From Bacteroidaceae bacterium (GTDB lineage Bacteria > Bacteroidota > Bacteroidia > Bacteroidales > Bacteroidaceae): a stretch of DNA of 64,000 bases. The DNA is taken from positions 43,012 through 107,011 of the forward strand of contig JAGAAL010000040.1 in NCBI GenBank assembly GCA_017615245.1, given 5' to 3'. Positions 23,726 to 32,168 of the stretch are shown here, piece after piece. The translations under genes were made by a program, and so were the position numbers. The first letter of the stretch is position 1; every line of letters starts with the position of its first letter. Under the pieces are notes generated by a model that saw nothing but the letters and a program-made list of their open reading frames with translations, did no database searches and had not been told where the DNA came from.

Positions 23726-24520
23726 TCATTTAATGATGACCTTCCTTGCCTGATGGATATATACTCCCTTGGCAGTAGGCTCCCCTGAGAGGCGCATGCC
23801 TGTAACGGAGTACCATCCGTCATCCTGTGTGCCGAACTCACCCTTGTTGAAGGTAGTTGCATCGATGACTGTAGTCGTTCCGTCTGGCTCATCAATGACG
23901 ATGCGTGGAGCCACCTTTGACTTAGATCCTGAGAGGTCGATGTATGCACGGAATGGCTTCAGTGTTACCGGCTTCTCTTCCGTGAATTTGCTGGCGCACT
24001 TCCACATACCCTGTGACATATACCAGCATGAACCACCATAGAATGTGGTCTTGTCGAAGACAGCGATGATGCGGTTTCCGTTGTTGTCACTCTGTTCCAT
24101 CTGAGCTTCCACCTGCTTCACTGTTATACCTGTGAAGAAAGTGACCTCATCGAAGGTTGCCTTGTCATCGCCTGGTTTGAAGATGATCGGCGTACCTGCA
24201 GGGATGATTCCGCTGGTCGTATTCGCAAAGTGCATGGTTCCAGGTTCCGGGTTGGCCGTAACCAGGATGTCAACGGCAGCATAGCCGAATGCCTTGGAAA
24301 GCACACCTGGTTTCACGTCGAACGGCAGCGCCAGCACGTTCCAGTTGCCCTTGTTGACAGGGCGTGCGTTGAAGCGAATGGTATACGTCCCTCCCTTTTC
24401 TGCAGCGTCATTGATCTTGGATACCATGTCCTTACTGTCGTCAAGCGTCAGCGTCGTCTGTGCCTGAGCGCCGAGCATACAGGTCAGCAGCATGGCCAGT
24501 GTAAGTAATGTCTTCTTCAT
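23726..24520 (-). CDS. Secreted stand-alone copy of the giant protein's C-terminal module
   Basis: A 264-residue protein with signal peptide (about 1-21, LLTCMLGAQAQ). The rest aligns over its whole length with the last ~235 residues of the 2062-residue protein encoded upstream: LDDSKDM/LDDTQDI, GNWNVLALPFDV/DNWNVVCLPFDV, FGYAAVD, TTFYGGSCWYMSQGMWK/TTFYGDKFWYMSKGMWK, and the end GWYSVTGMRLSGEPTAKGVY. The final ~30 residues resemble a T9SS sorting tail. It may be a surface protein or a paralogue interacting with the large one. Function unknown. Confidence 0.8.
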   Translation of the reverse strand: MKKTLLTLAMLLTCMLGAQAQTTLTLDDSKDMVSKINDAAEKGGTYTIRFNARPVNKGNWNVLALPFDVKPGVLSKAFGYAAVDILVTANPEPGTMHFANTTSGIIPAGTPIIFKPGDDKATFDEVTFFTGITVKQVEAQMEQSDNNGNRIIAVFDKTTFYGGSCWYMSQGMWKCASKFTEEKPVTLKPFRAYIDLSGSKSKVAPRIVIDEPDGTTTVIDATTFNKGEFGTQDDGWYSVTGMRLSGEPTAKGVYIHQARKVIIK

Positions 24521-24633
24521 AAATTTAACTCAATTTTATTTGTTTTTTCGTTATAACGTCATTCCGTTATAGCTTTTTTGAATCTTTGCTTTCCGTCCTC
24601 ACTCCCCTCCTTGAGGGAGGGGCTTGGGAAGGG

Positions 24634-24690
24634 CTAAAGCGAACCGGAGATGCTACTCTCCATTGGAGTGTGCATCTCCGGTAAGCTTTA
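24634..24690. promoter_or_regulatory. Long hairpin between the 48-residue peptide gene and the 264-residue gene
   Basis: CTAAAGC-AACCGGAGATGC (24634-24653) pairs with GCATCTCCGGT-AA-GCTTTA (24672-24690), with an inner CTC/GAG. No T-run follows on either strand, so it may be an RNA processing or stability element rather than a terminator. A CCCCTCC-GGAGGGG repeat lies alongside at 24602-24622. Confidence 0.7.
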
Positions 24691-24712
24691 ACGGAATTCT
24701 ACTGCGCAGCGA

Positions 24713-24859
24713 TTAGTCTGGCTCATCATCTGGATCGTCTGGATCAGCAGGCACATCGTCCCATGCAGGTTCGGTTTCGCTGCTTATTGCCAGCAGAGAA
24801 TTGCTATGTATAAGTTCAAGTACCTCCATCTCTGGTACAATGTATTCAGTCTTTTTCAT
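24713..24859 (-). CDS. 48-residue acidic peptide
   Basis: Reading from ATG at 24859 gives MKKTEYIVPEMEVLELIHSN, then SLLAISSETEPAW and an Asp/Pro-rich tail DDVPADPDDPDDEPD. The pattern (K-K-x-x-Y-x-x-P-x-x-E-V near the start, LLA in the middle, acidic end) matches, from memory, short orphan peptides frequent in Prevotella and relatives, which lack a known function. No classical signal peptide. It lies between the giant surface protein and its paralogue, with hairpins on both sides. It could be a regulator, a precursor peptide or an uncharacterised small protein. Confidence 0.65.
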   Translation of the reverse strand: MKKTEYIVPEMEVLELIHSNSLLAISSETEPAWDDVPADPDDPDDEPD

Positions 24860-24908
24860 TTCCTTAAATCTGTGTTTTTATGCGTTAATACTAAAACTGG
24901 TTTTTAAG

Positions 24909-24945
24909 AGAAGAGCCGCTCACGCTCAGGTGAGCGGACTCTTCT
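24909..24945 (-). terminator. Stable hairpin after the giant gene
   Basis: AGAAGAGCCGCTCAC, loop, GTGAGCGGACTCTTCT: 15 pairs with one bulge, 15 bases past the giant gene stop. The T-run after it on the minus strand is weak (TTCTCTT), so termination may be partial and allow read-through into the 48-residue peptide gene. Confidence 0.65.
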
Positions 24946-24960
24946 AGTTAATTAAGGGAA

Positions 24961-27900
24961 TTACTTAACGATAACTTTCTTACCGTCCTTGACGTAAGTA
25001 CCCTTCTGAGTTGGAGCAGCGTTGAGCTTCATACCGTTAACTGTGTACCATCCGTCAGCATCAACTGCATTGCCGTTGAAGTTGATAGCGTCGATAGCGG
25101 TGATTGAACCGTCTGGCTCTTCAACGAAGATACGTGCATCAGCAGAAGCCAGTTCGATGTATGCACGGTAAGCAGCAAGCTTAACTGGTTTAGCCTCAGT
25201 GTAGTTAGAAGCCTGCTTCCACATACCCTTAGACATGTACCAGAACTTGTCACCGTAGAAGGTAGTCTGAGCCATGAATGTACCACAGAACTTGTTGCCT
25301 CCATTATCAGCAACTGGAGTTGGGTTAGCAGAGAATGCCTTAACGTTAACATCGTAGAATGTGATCTGATCGAAGTTGCTTACAGCACCAAGATCCTCAT
25401 CACTTGTTGGCTTCACGATGAACGGAGTACCAGCTGTGATTGTACCGGTAGTTGTTACAATGAAGTGCATGTTACCATCGGATGGCTCTGGGTTGAGGAG
25501 GTCAACAGCTGCATAGCCGAATGCCTCACTAACCTGCTTAACGGTTACATCGAATGGCAAGCAGACTACGTTCCAGTTATCCTGGAGTACGTTGCGGCTT
25601 GAGAATGTAACGTTAACACCGTCCTTAGCTGTAGTAGCGATGTCCTGAGTGTCGTCGAGGATGAGAGTCTCAGCTGCGATGATCTCGAGTTCAGCTGTGA
25701 ATTCGCCAAGTACGTAGTTGTCAGCAACTGCAGCGTCAACTGCGAGTACAAGACCGTCAGCGTATACACCAGCATCACCGGTAACAGTACCGTCTTCGTC
25801 AGCAAGACCAGGAGCAGCTACATAGAACTTGTCAGCGTCAACAGCTGGGATACCTTCTGCAGTGAATGCAGTCAGGTCGAGCTTCTTACCCTGCTGAACC
25901 TTCTGTGCCTCAAGAGTAGCAGTTGTGATTTCGAGTGGCTCGATAGTCAGAGTTGCTGGCAAGAACTCACATTCGTAGTTGTCTGCAGCAACACCTGCAA
26001 GAGTAATCTCGTAGTCACCTACAGTGATTGCATCGTCTGGAATGTTAACTTCGATGTTGCTGATAACATCCTTGAAGTCGTCGATACCAAGATCTTCGTT
26101 AGAAATCAGACCGCTTACAACGAGCTGGTCAGATGGGATCTCACCGAGATCAGCCTTCTCGCCAGTGTAAGTAGCTGTCTGAGGAGCGAGAGTTACAGTC
26201 AGAGGAGCCTTATTGATAGTGAATACGCCCTCTGCACCTTCGAATGTAACATTGTAGTTACCGAATACTGCAGCACCAGCCTTAGCAGCGAGTGAAATGT
26301 CGTATGAACCTACAGTCTCACCTTCAGAACGAGTGATAACAGTATTTGCACGTACGTCTTCTACTTCAGCGCTTACAGCACCTTCGATAGCAAGGAATTC
26401 TGCGAGATCTGGATCAGCCTCACCGTAAACCTTAGAAGCCTTAGCGCCAGAAGCCCACTTAACCTTAAGGTCAACAGCAGTGATTGTGAGCCATGCTTCA
26501 CGGTCACCCTTAATAACCTCGTAGTTGTCAGATTCGAACTTGCTACCATCAACGATGATTGCATACTTGCCGATATCCTTCTTGTAAGGCTCAACAGTGA
26601 TAGCGCCTTCACCTGGAACAGGAACGTTCTCGTCACCAGGAACCAAGCTACCCCATGTGATAGGTACTTCAACCTGACCACCTTCAACATTCAGACCATA
26701 GAGGCCGTTGTAAGGCTTCTCGACATTTTCAGCCTGAGCGATAACAACACGCTTCTTGATTGTGAATGTAGCTTCTGCATTGTCGCAGTAGTTACCGATA
26801 CCGGTGAATGTGAATTGATATTCACCACCCTTGATCATCTCTTCGTCAGCAACAACTGTGAAGTCAACGTCTTCTACAAGAACCATGTCATTGTACTTAA
26901 GTTCATAAGTAGGCTTCTGATCCTCGTTGTTGAACTCTGTCTCAGTCTTGCTCAGAGTAATCATCTTGTTCTCAAGAGCCTTAGGCTCGATAGTGATAGT
27001 AACCTCAGCAGTTGAACCTTCGTAGTTACCAATACCAGTGTAAGTGAATACATAAGTACCAGCGTTTACGAGTTCAGTAGCATCGTCAGTGATTTCAAGA
27101 GTGTAGTCCTTATCAGCCTCAAGTGCAGTCTCACCGTCGTAAGCTACAACGTCAGCTGGCATGAAGTCCTCACCAGTGTAAGTCTCAGTTGCATCCTCGA
27201 ACTTCAGAGTGAAGTCGATTGCGTTAGGAGCGATAGTGTTCTCGATCTTAACTGGGTCAGTATCGTTGTGGTTCTTGTCACCAACAACCTTCCACCAGAT
27301 TTCGTAGTCACCAGCGTCGGTTCCCTGAGGAACGTCTTCGCTATACTCACCGTCTTCTTCAGTTGCGAATACGATAGTACCGATTGGAGTACCTTCTTCG
27401 TCACCGTCCCAGAGGTAAGTAGTAGTTACTTCGCCTTCAGTTACGAGATCCTGAGCTGTACCGTTGATGTAAACCAAGTCAGCAATTGCTTCAGGAGCTG
27501 TGAAGTCAGTATCTTCGATGTCAACCTTGTTGATAACGAGTTCAGCTGTACCAGTTACCTTAACGTCGTAGTTCTCTGGATAGCCTTCCTTGAATACAAC
27601 AGTTGGCTGAGTGAATGTGTATGTACCAGCATCCTTATAGTCTTCTGGAACTTCGAAGTCGAATGGACGATCGTACTTGTCAGAACCGAACAACTCACCG
27701 TTGTTGATAGCGAACAGACCGTCAATCTGCTCCTTAGTGAATGGCTCGCCGTCCCAGTCCTTAGTTACGTTACCAAGGATGTAGCTGATTTCAGCCTTCA
27801 GGATAGAAACTTCAATTGAACCTTCAACCAGAGGATTATTGTAGTTAACCTCACTTGCAGTGATCTTATAGTTAACTGTGTAGTCACCAGCGTTCTTAAT

Positions 27901-30900
27901 AACAACGTCAGCATAGTCGTCTGTCCAGTCAACGAGAACTTCTTCACCCTGAACGATCTGGTATTCTACCTTACCGTCAAAGTCTTCAGGAGCAGCACCT
28001 GCAATAGCATCTGTAGTACCCTCTGTTACAGGAGCCTGGTCAGTGTTATTGTAAGTCAGGTCAATCTTTTCTGGCTCATAGATGTTTGCATCAATCTTAG
28101 CGATAGAGATAGTTGCAGTTGCAGTACCTTCGTAGTTACCGTCAGCAGTAGCTTCGTAAGTGAATGTGTATTCACCTGCGTTGATCAACTCAGTAACAAC
28201 TTCACCGTTATACTCAATCTGAGTCTCTACGAAGTCAGCATCAGTGATGATGTTATTGTCTTCGTCATTCAGATCTTCTGCAGTTACAGTAACGCTAGGA
28301 TACTGGTCAGCACCGTTGAACTCAAGGTCTTCTGGAGCAAGAGTGAAGAAGCTGTCTTCAAGAGCCTTCTTTTCGATTGTCCAGTCTGCAGAAGCAGCAC
28401 CCTGGTAGTTACCGTCAGCTGTAGCAATGAAGTTGAAGGTATAAGTGTCTGCGTCAACCAAATTGTCAATATCAACGATGTTACCCTCGCTGTCCTTAAC
28501 CTCGATTGTGAAGTCAGTCTCAGCAAGTGCGTTAGGATCACCGTCAACAGCGTCAATAGTTGGCTGCTGTGCCTTACCGTTGTATGTTACATCCTCAGAG
28601 AGAGTGAACATATCGTCAGCAAGATCCTTAGGAGTGATTTCGAAGTCGATAGAAACTGTACCACTGTAGTTACCGTCAGCCTCAGCTGTGAATGTGAAGG
28701 TGTAAACGTCAACGTTAACCATTGTTTCTGCATCGTCACCGGCGCTGTTAGTCTTAGCAACTGTGTAGTCAGTCTCTGCAAGTGCATTCTCGTCAGTAGT
28801 ACCGAATACAGCATCGAATGCCTCAAATGTAGGAGTCAGGTCAGCACCTGTGTACACTTCAGTCATGTCGTCATCAGAGAATGTGAACATTGTGATGTCG
28901 AGAGCCTTCTGAGCGATAGTTACGTCAACCTGTGCAGGCTCAACGTCCTTGTGGTTCTTGTCACCCTTAGCCATATAGAATACGGTGTAGTCACCAGCAT
29001 CCTTACCTACAGGAATGTCCTCAGACCATCTTGCATCACCTACAGGAATAACACCTTCGCCAGTCTCGTCGAGGTAGTACAGCATCTTGTCAACACCTTC
29101 CATTGGAGTCTCGTCAACTTCTACCAATTCCTGCTCAGCACCGTTGTACTCGAGAGTAGCAGCAGTTACGTCAGCAGCAACAGCATCGATCTTGATAATA
29201 GTCAATGTACCGTTAGGAACGAAGTCGTTAACTACGTAGTTCTGATTCTCCTTAGTTTCGAGAACGAATGTATAGTTACCAGCGTCAGATGGGATTGGCT
29301 CAACAACGGTAATGTTTGTTCCGTCATTCTCCTTGAATTCACCATCTACGAAACCAGCCAAAGCAGCTGCGATTTCTTCTGGAGTCAATGTCTCAGCAGC
29401 TGGGATGTCAGTTGGGTCAACTCGGATCAGTTCACCTGCTTCAACAGGAGTACCAGTCCAGTTAACAGATACTGACTGAGCAGCTACGTCGATACCGTGC
29501 TTGCTAACGGTTACTGTACCGATAGAAGTCTTATCGATTGCTTTGTAGTTGGCTGCTTCTGCAACTGAGTAGGAAATCTCATACTCGTCAACATCCTTAG
29601 CCTTAACAGCATCGAATTCGATTGCGTCACCTTCATTGATGTAGTATGAAACTACGCCAGCATCACTTCCGTAACCGGTAGCGACTACAGGACCATCGAG
29701 AAGAGCCTTCTCTACAGCGTCATATTCCCAATCTGGAGTCAGACCTGGCAATGCAACTGTCCATTCAGCCTTTTCGATCTTAACCGTAATGGTACCACCC
29801 TCAAGATCATCGTTGAAGTTGTCAAGGTCTTTTGGATGAACCTCATAAGTAACCGTATACTCACCGGCATCCTTACCCTTAGGATCTTTATAGCTACTGC
29901 CAGCAGGTGATCCGTCTACTGAGTATTCAATAGTGACTTTTGATAATGCGTCCGCACCGTTGAATTTGAACTTAAGACCCTGATTCAGGAGCTGCTGGTC
30001 TGTAGCATCGTAAACCAAATTAGTAAAGCCTGTTGGAGTCTGAACGATATCTATAGAAGCCTTTGCGATATTAACCTGACCAAGGTCAATTGCTGACATA
30101 TAGTCGTAATGGTTGGCATCACCTGTGATTACCACCTGAACTGTATAGTCACCAGCATTCTTACCTGTAGGATTAGCAACTGCAGTAACTGATGCAGGAT
30201 CTGTCTCGTTTACTTTGTACTCAACAGTACCGCGAGTAATAGAATTTGTCCAAGCAAAGTCTGTTACAAGGTCTTGGTCTGATTCATCATAAGTCAAACC
30301 ATCTGCAAATGTGACTGTAAAGTCCTCAGCCTTGATTTCGCGCTTAGCAATGGTAACACCACCTACACCAACTTCAGTCCAAAGACCGTCCTCAGTGTAT
30401 GTTGATCCACCATCCTTCAGAATCTTGTAGTACACATAATATGTACCAGCATCCTTTTTCTTTGGAATCGTAGTTTCACCGATATCGGTACTTGCTGGCA
30501 TAGTATGAGTAGTGTTCACAATATACTGAACACCAGCACCTGGTCCAGTTTGATTATAGCCAGCGCAGAACTCAGTACCTGCAGTAATCAGTTCCTGCTC
30601 TTCGTCGTTATAAACCAAACCGCTGTTACGAGCAGGACCCTTACCATCTATATAATAAGGTCTGGTAGTAGAAGTCGGTGCCTCAATCGTAACGATACCG
30701 AGTTTTACCCAGTCACTTCTCTGGTAATTGCCGGTGTTACCACTATGGTCACTCATAATGCGGTACCAAACCTGGTATGAGCCAATCTCTGTTGCTGTGA
30801 CGTCTGCGACATTGGTAATACCATGCATTGCAGGTTCGATATAACTTGAGTAGCCATTACCAACAGTTCCATTCGACGGGTTTTCATCAAAGACTGTCTG

Positions 30901-31149
30901 AACATAATACTCAATACCAGCATGGCCATTCCGATACCAGCCGCCATCGTAAAACGTACCACCAGAATAGGTACTGTGGTAGCCAGATACAGTAGTAGCA
31001 GCAGTGGCAATCAGCTGCTTCGCTGTACCGTCCCATGTGATAGGAGACATAACCAATACTGGCTCAGCGTTCACACCACTGGGTTTCTGTGCCCACGTTG
31101 CCAATGGCAAGAGGGTCATCAAAAGCAATAAAAGAAAATTTTTCTTCAT
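24961..31149 (-). CDS. Giant secreted MBG-like repeat protein with T9SS-type C-terminal tail
   Basis: A 2062-residue protein: signal peptide (about 1-21), then about nineteen units of 80-110 residues, each opening with a motif such as LVYNDEEQELI, LTYDESDQDLV, VTYNGKAQQPT or KVYGEADPDLA and closing with a DAGDYTV.Y/GNY segment. This matches MBG/YDG beta-sandwich repeats of large surface proteins. Residues about 1828-2062 form a different module also found as the separate 264-residue protein, ending in a T9SS-like tail (GWYTVNGMKLNAAPTQKG, then YVKDGKKVIVK). Highly acidic, few cysteines, and strongly biased codons suggesting high expression. Probably a cell-surface or secreted adhesin exported by the T9SS; ligand unknown. 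Confidence 0.88.
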   Translation of the reverse strand: MKKNFLLLLLMTLLPLATWAQKPSGVNAEPVLVMSPITWDGTAKQLIATAATTVSGYHSTYSGGTFYDGGWYRNGHAGIEYYVQTVFDENPSNGTVGNGYSSYIEPAMHGITNVADVTATEIGSYQVWYRIMSDHSGNTGNYQRSDWVKLGIVTIEAPTSTTRPYYIDGKGPARNSGLVYNDEEQELITAGTEFCAGYNQTGPGAGVQYIVNTTHTMPASTDIGETTIPKKKDAGTYYVYYKILKDGGSTYTEDGLWTEVGVGGVTIAKREIKAEDFTVTFADGLTYDESDQDLVTDFAWTNSITRGTVEYKVNETDPASVTAVANPTGKNAGDYTVQVVITGDANHYDYMSAIDLGQVNIAKASIDIVQTPTGFTNLVYDATDQQLLNQGLKFKFNGADALSKVTIEYSVDGSPAGSSYKDPKGKDAGEYTVTYEVHPKDLDNFNDDLEGGTITVKIEKAEWTVALPGLTPDWEYDAVEKALLDGPVVATGYGSDAGVVSYYINEGDAIEFDAVKAKDVDEYEISYSVAEAANYKAIDKTSIGTVTVSKHGIDVAAQSVSVNWTGTPVEAGELIRVDPTDIPAAETLTPEEIAAALAGFVDGEFKENDGTNITVVEPIPSDAGNYTFVLETKENQNYVVNDFVPNGTLTIIKIDAVAADVTAATLEYNGAEQELVEVDETPMEGVDKMLYYLDETGEGVIPVGDARWSEDIPVGKDAGDYTVFYMAKGDKNHKDVEPAQVDVTIAQKALDITMFTFSDDDMTEVYTGADLTPTFEAFDAVFGTTDENALAETDYTVAKTNSAGDDAETMVNVDVYTFTFTAEADGNYSGTVSIDFEITPKDLADDMFTLSEDVTYNGKAQQPTIDAVDGDPNALAETDFTIEVKDSEGNIVDIDNLVDADTYTFNFIATADGNYQGAASADWTIEKKALEDSFFTLAPEDLEFNGADQYPSVTVTAEDLNDEDNNIITDADFVETQIEYNGEVVTELINAGEYTFTYEATADGNYEGTATATISIAKIDANIYEPEKIDLTYNNTDQAPVTEGTTDAIAGAAPEDFDGKVEYQIVQGEEVLVDWTDDYADVVIKNAGDYTVNYKITASEVNYNNPLVEGSIEVSILKAEISYILGNVTKDWDGEPFTKEQIDGLFAINNGELFGSDKYDRPFDFEVPEDYKDAGTYTFTQPTVVFKEGYPENYDVKVTGTAELVINKVDIEDTDFTAPEAIADLVYINGTAQDLVTEGEVTTTYLWDGDEEGTPIGTIVFATEEDGEYSEDVPQGTDAGDYEIWWKVVGDKNHNDTDPVKIENTIAPNAIDFTLKFEDATETYTGEDFMPADVVAYDGETALEADKDYTLEITDDATELVNAGTYVFTYTGIGNYEGSTAEVTITIEPKALENKMITLSKTETEFNNEDQKPTYELKYNDMVLVEDVDFTVVADEEMIKGGEYQFTFTGIGNYCDNAEATFTIKKRVVIAQAENVEKPYNGLYGLNVEGGQVEVPITWGSLVPGDENVPVPGEGAITVEPYKKDIGKYAIIVDGSKFESDNYEVIKGDREAWLTITAVDLKVKWASGAKASKVYGEADPDLAEFLAIEGAVSAEVEDVRANTVITRSEGETVGSYDISLAAKAGAAVFGNYNVTFEGAEGVFTINKAPLTVTLAPQTATYTGEKADLGEIPSDQLVVSGLISNEDLGIDDFKDVISNIEVNIPDDAITVGDYEITLAGVAADNYECEFLPATLTIEPLEITTATLEAQKVQQGKKLDLTAFTAEGIPAVDADKFYVAAPGLADEDGTVTGDAGVYADGLVLAVDAAVADNYVLGEFTAELEIIAAETLILDDTQDIATTAKDGVNVTFSSRNVLQDNWNVVCLPFDVTVKQVSEAFGYAAVDLLNPEPSDGNMHFIVTTTGTITAGTPFIVKPTSDEDLGAVSNFDQITFYDVNVKAFSANPTPVADNGGNKFCGTFMAQTTFYGDKFWYMSKGMWKQASNYTEAKPVKLAAYRAYIELASADARIFVEEPDGSITAIDAINFNGNAVDADGWYTVNGMKLNAAPTQKGTYVKDGKKVIVK

Positions 31150-31478
31150 AAGCTTAAAAATTTTTGTTAATAATAATTGTTAATTAAAAATTTGTTCGTT
31201 ATTAAAATTTCATTTCTCATTTCTTACATCGTGTAAGGTTCCGTGATTCAGTAGCACCATGTAGCACCCCGAATCCGTTCTCCTGCGGGGGAGTTACATT
31301 TACTCAATTTAATCAATTCCGTTTGTTCTCATTCAGTCATATTTAATTAATTATTGATAATAAGTTTACCTTTTCCCCACACGATTTCACCTGTTTGCAT
31401 TCCGTATAGAGGTAGTTATCCACGCCAAATTGGTGCTATGACACGTCAAAACACACCTATTTACGATAAAATGCGCTG

Positions 31479-31510
31479 CAAAGATATGGTTTTTCTATAA
31501 TACGAGCAAA
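31479..31510 (-). promoter_or_regulatory. Promoter of the giant surface-protein gene
   Basis: On the minus strand TTTG (31510-31507), 20 bases, then TATCTTTG (31486-31479): exact Bacteroidota spacing. Transcription should start near 31472, giving a leader of about 320 bases before the start codon at 31149. The leader includes a GC-rich part (31226-31300) with GGTGCTACATGGTGCTAC direct repeats. Confidence 0.75.
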
Positions 31511-31624
31511 TTTTTTTATCTATTTTTTTCATTTTAGGGCGTTTTTTTTATAATTTTTTATATTTTCACCCGTTTTTCGGCACAAATGCACTACTTTTTG
31601 TAAATTTTTCATTCACGAACCAAC

Positions 31625-31652
31625 GTATAAAGTCAAATACAGGGCTTTATAC
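31625..31652. repeat. 8-bp inverted repeat in a long intergenic region
   Basis: GTATAAAG at 31625 and CTTTATAC at 31645 form a perfect 8-bp inverted repeat upstream of the giant gene promoter. Role unknown. The 1-kb gap 31150-32168 otherwise holds the promoter, two repeat blocks and one weak small frame. Confidence 0.4.
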
Positions 31653-31718
31653 AGACGGTTTTAGACTTTAGTTGTTAGTTTTTAGTTCTTAGACTTTAGA
31701 AATAACAGTAAACGGTAA

Positions 31719-31751
31719 TCCGGAATTAATCCGGAATTACTCCGGAATTGC
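31719..31751. repeat. Three TCCGGAATTA units at an exact 11-bp period
   Basis: TCCGGAATTA begins at 31719 and 31730 and TCCGGAATTG at 31741. Each unit contains the palindrome TCCGGA and places one dyad per helical turn. Confidence 0.6.
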
Positions 31752-31759
31752 AGGCTAAC

Positions 31760-31822
31760 TTTTGAACTCCAAACTCTAAACTTATTCAACTACTCTAAAC
31801 CATAAACTCTCAACTCTCAACT
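31760..31822. repeat. AACTCTCAAC-type intergenic repeat
   Basis: Tandem AACTCCAAACTCTAAAC, ACTACTCTAAACC, AACTCTCAACTCTCAACTTC units. This is the free-standing form of the element found inside the M56 and CtpA-like genes. Confidence 0.7.
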
Positions 31823-31914
31823 TCTCTCTATATATATAATAAATAAGGTTCGCGCGCGAGGAAAACAGCCCTTGAGGATCAGGAAAACAAAAACCTATAA
31901 AACCATAGAAAACC

Positions 31915-32022
31915 ATGAAAACCGCTTTGACAAATACAATAAAAAAGCTTTCCATCATGGCAGGACTGACGTCCCCAATGTCGTGGCTGCATACTTCCCC
32001 TTGTGAGCAAGCTCCCAGATGA
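31915..32022 (+). CDS. Possible 35-residue peptide (weak)
   Basis: An ATG at 31915 opens a frame MKTALTNTIKKLSIMAGLTS then PMSWLHTSPCEQAPR and a TGA at 32020. It has an A-rich leader typical of this phylum and a basic, then hydrophobic start, but no promoter, terminator or recognised family. It may be chance. Confidence 0.25.
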   Translation: MKTALTNTIKKLSIMAGLTSPMSWLHTSPCEQAPR

Positions 32023-32168
32023 AAGCCTGCAACCACACCATCCATCCCTAAGGGAATATGCCATGATGAAAAAAGAAAATATTTAAAAGCGGGTGTTAGC
32101 CAATAAGAAGATTTTTTTCTATGTTTTTGTTTAACCCTGGGAAGAAGGAAGGGGCTGGGGGTAGGCTG

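Noticed and set aside
27268-27819. A 183-residue frame on the plus strand inside the giant gene
   Set aside because: It is antisense to a well-supported repeat protein, has a biased composition from the repeats and no start signal; the same applies to 28951-29475.
31782-32045. An 87-residue minus-strand frame
   Set aside because: Its end is encoded by intergenic repeats (ESLWFRVVE), and it has no promoter or family pattern.
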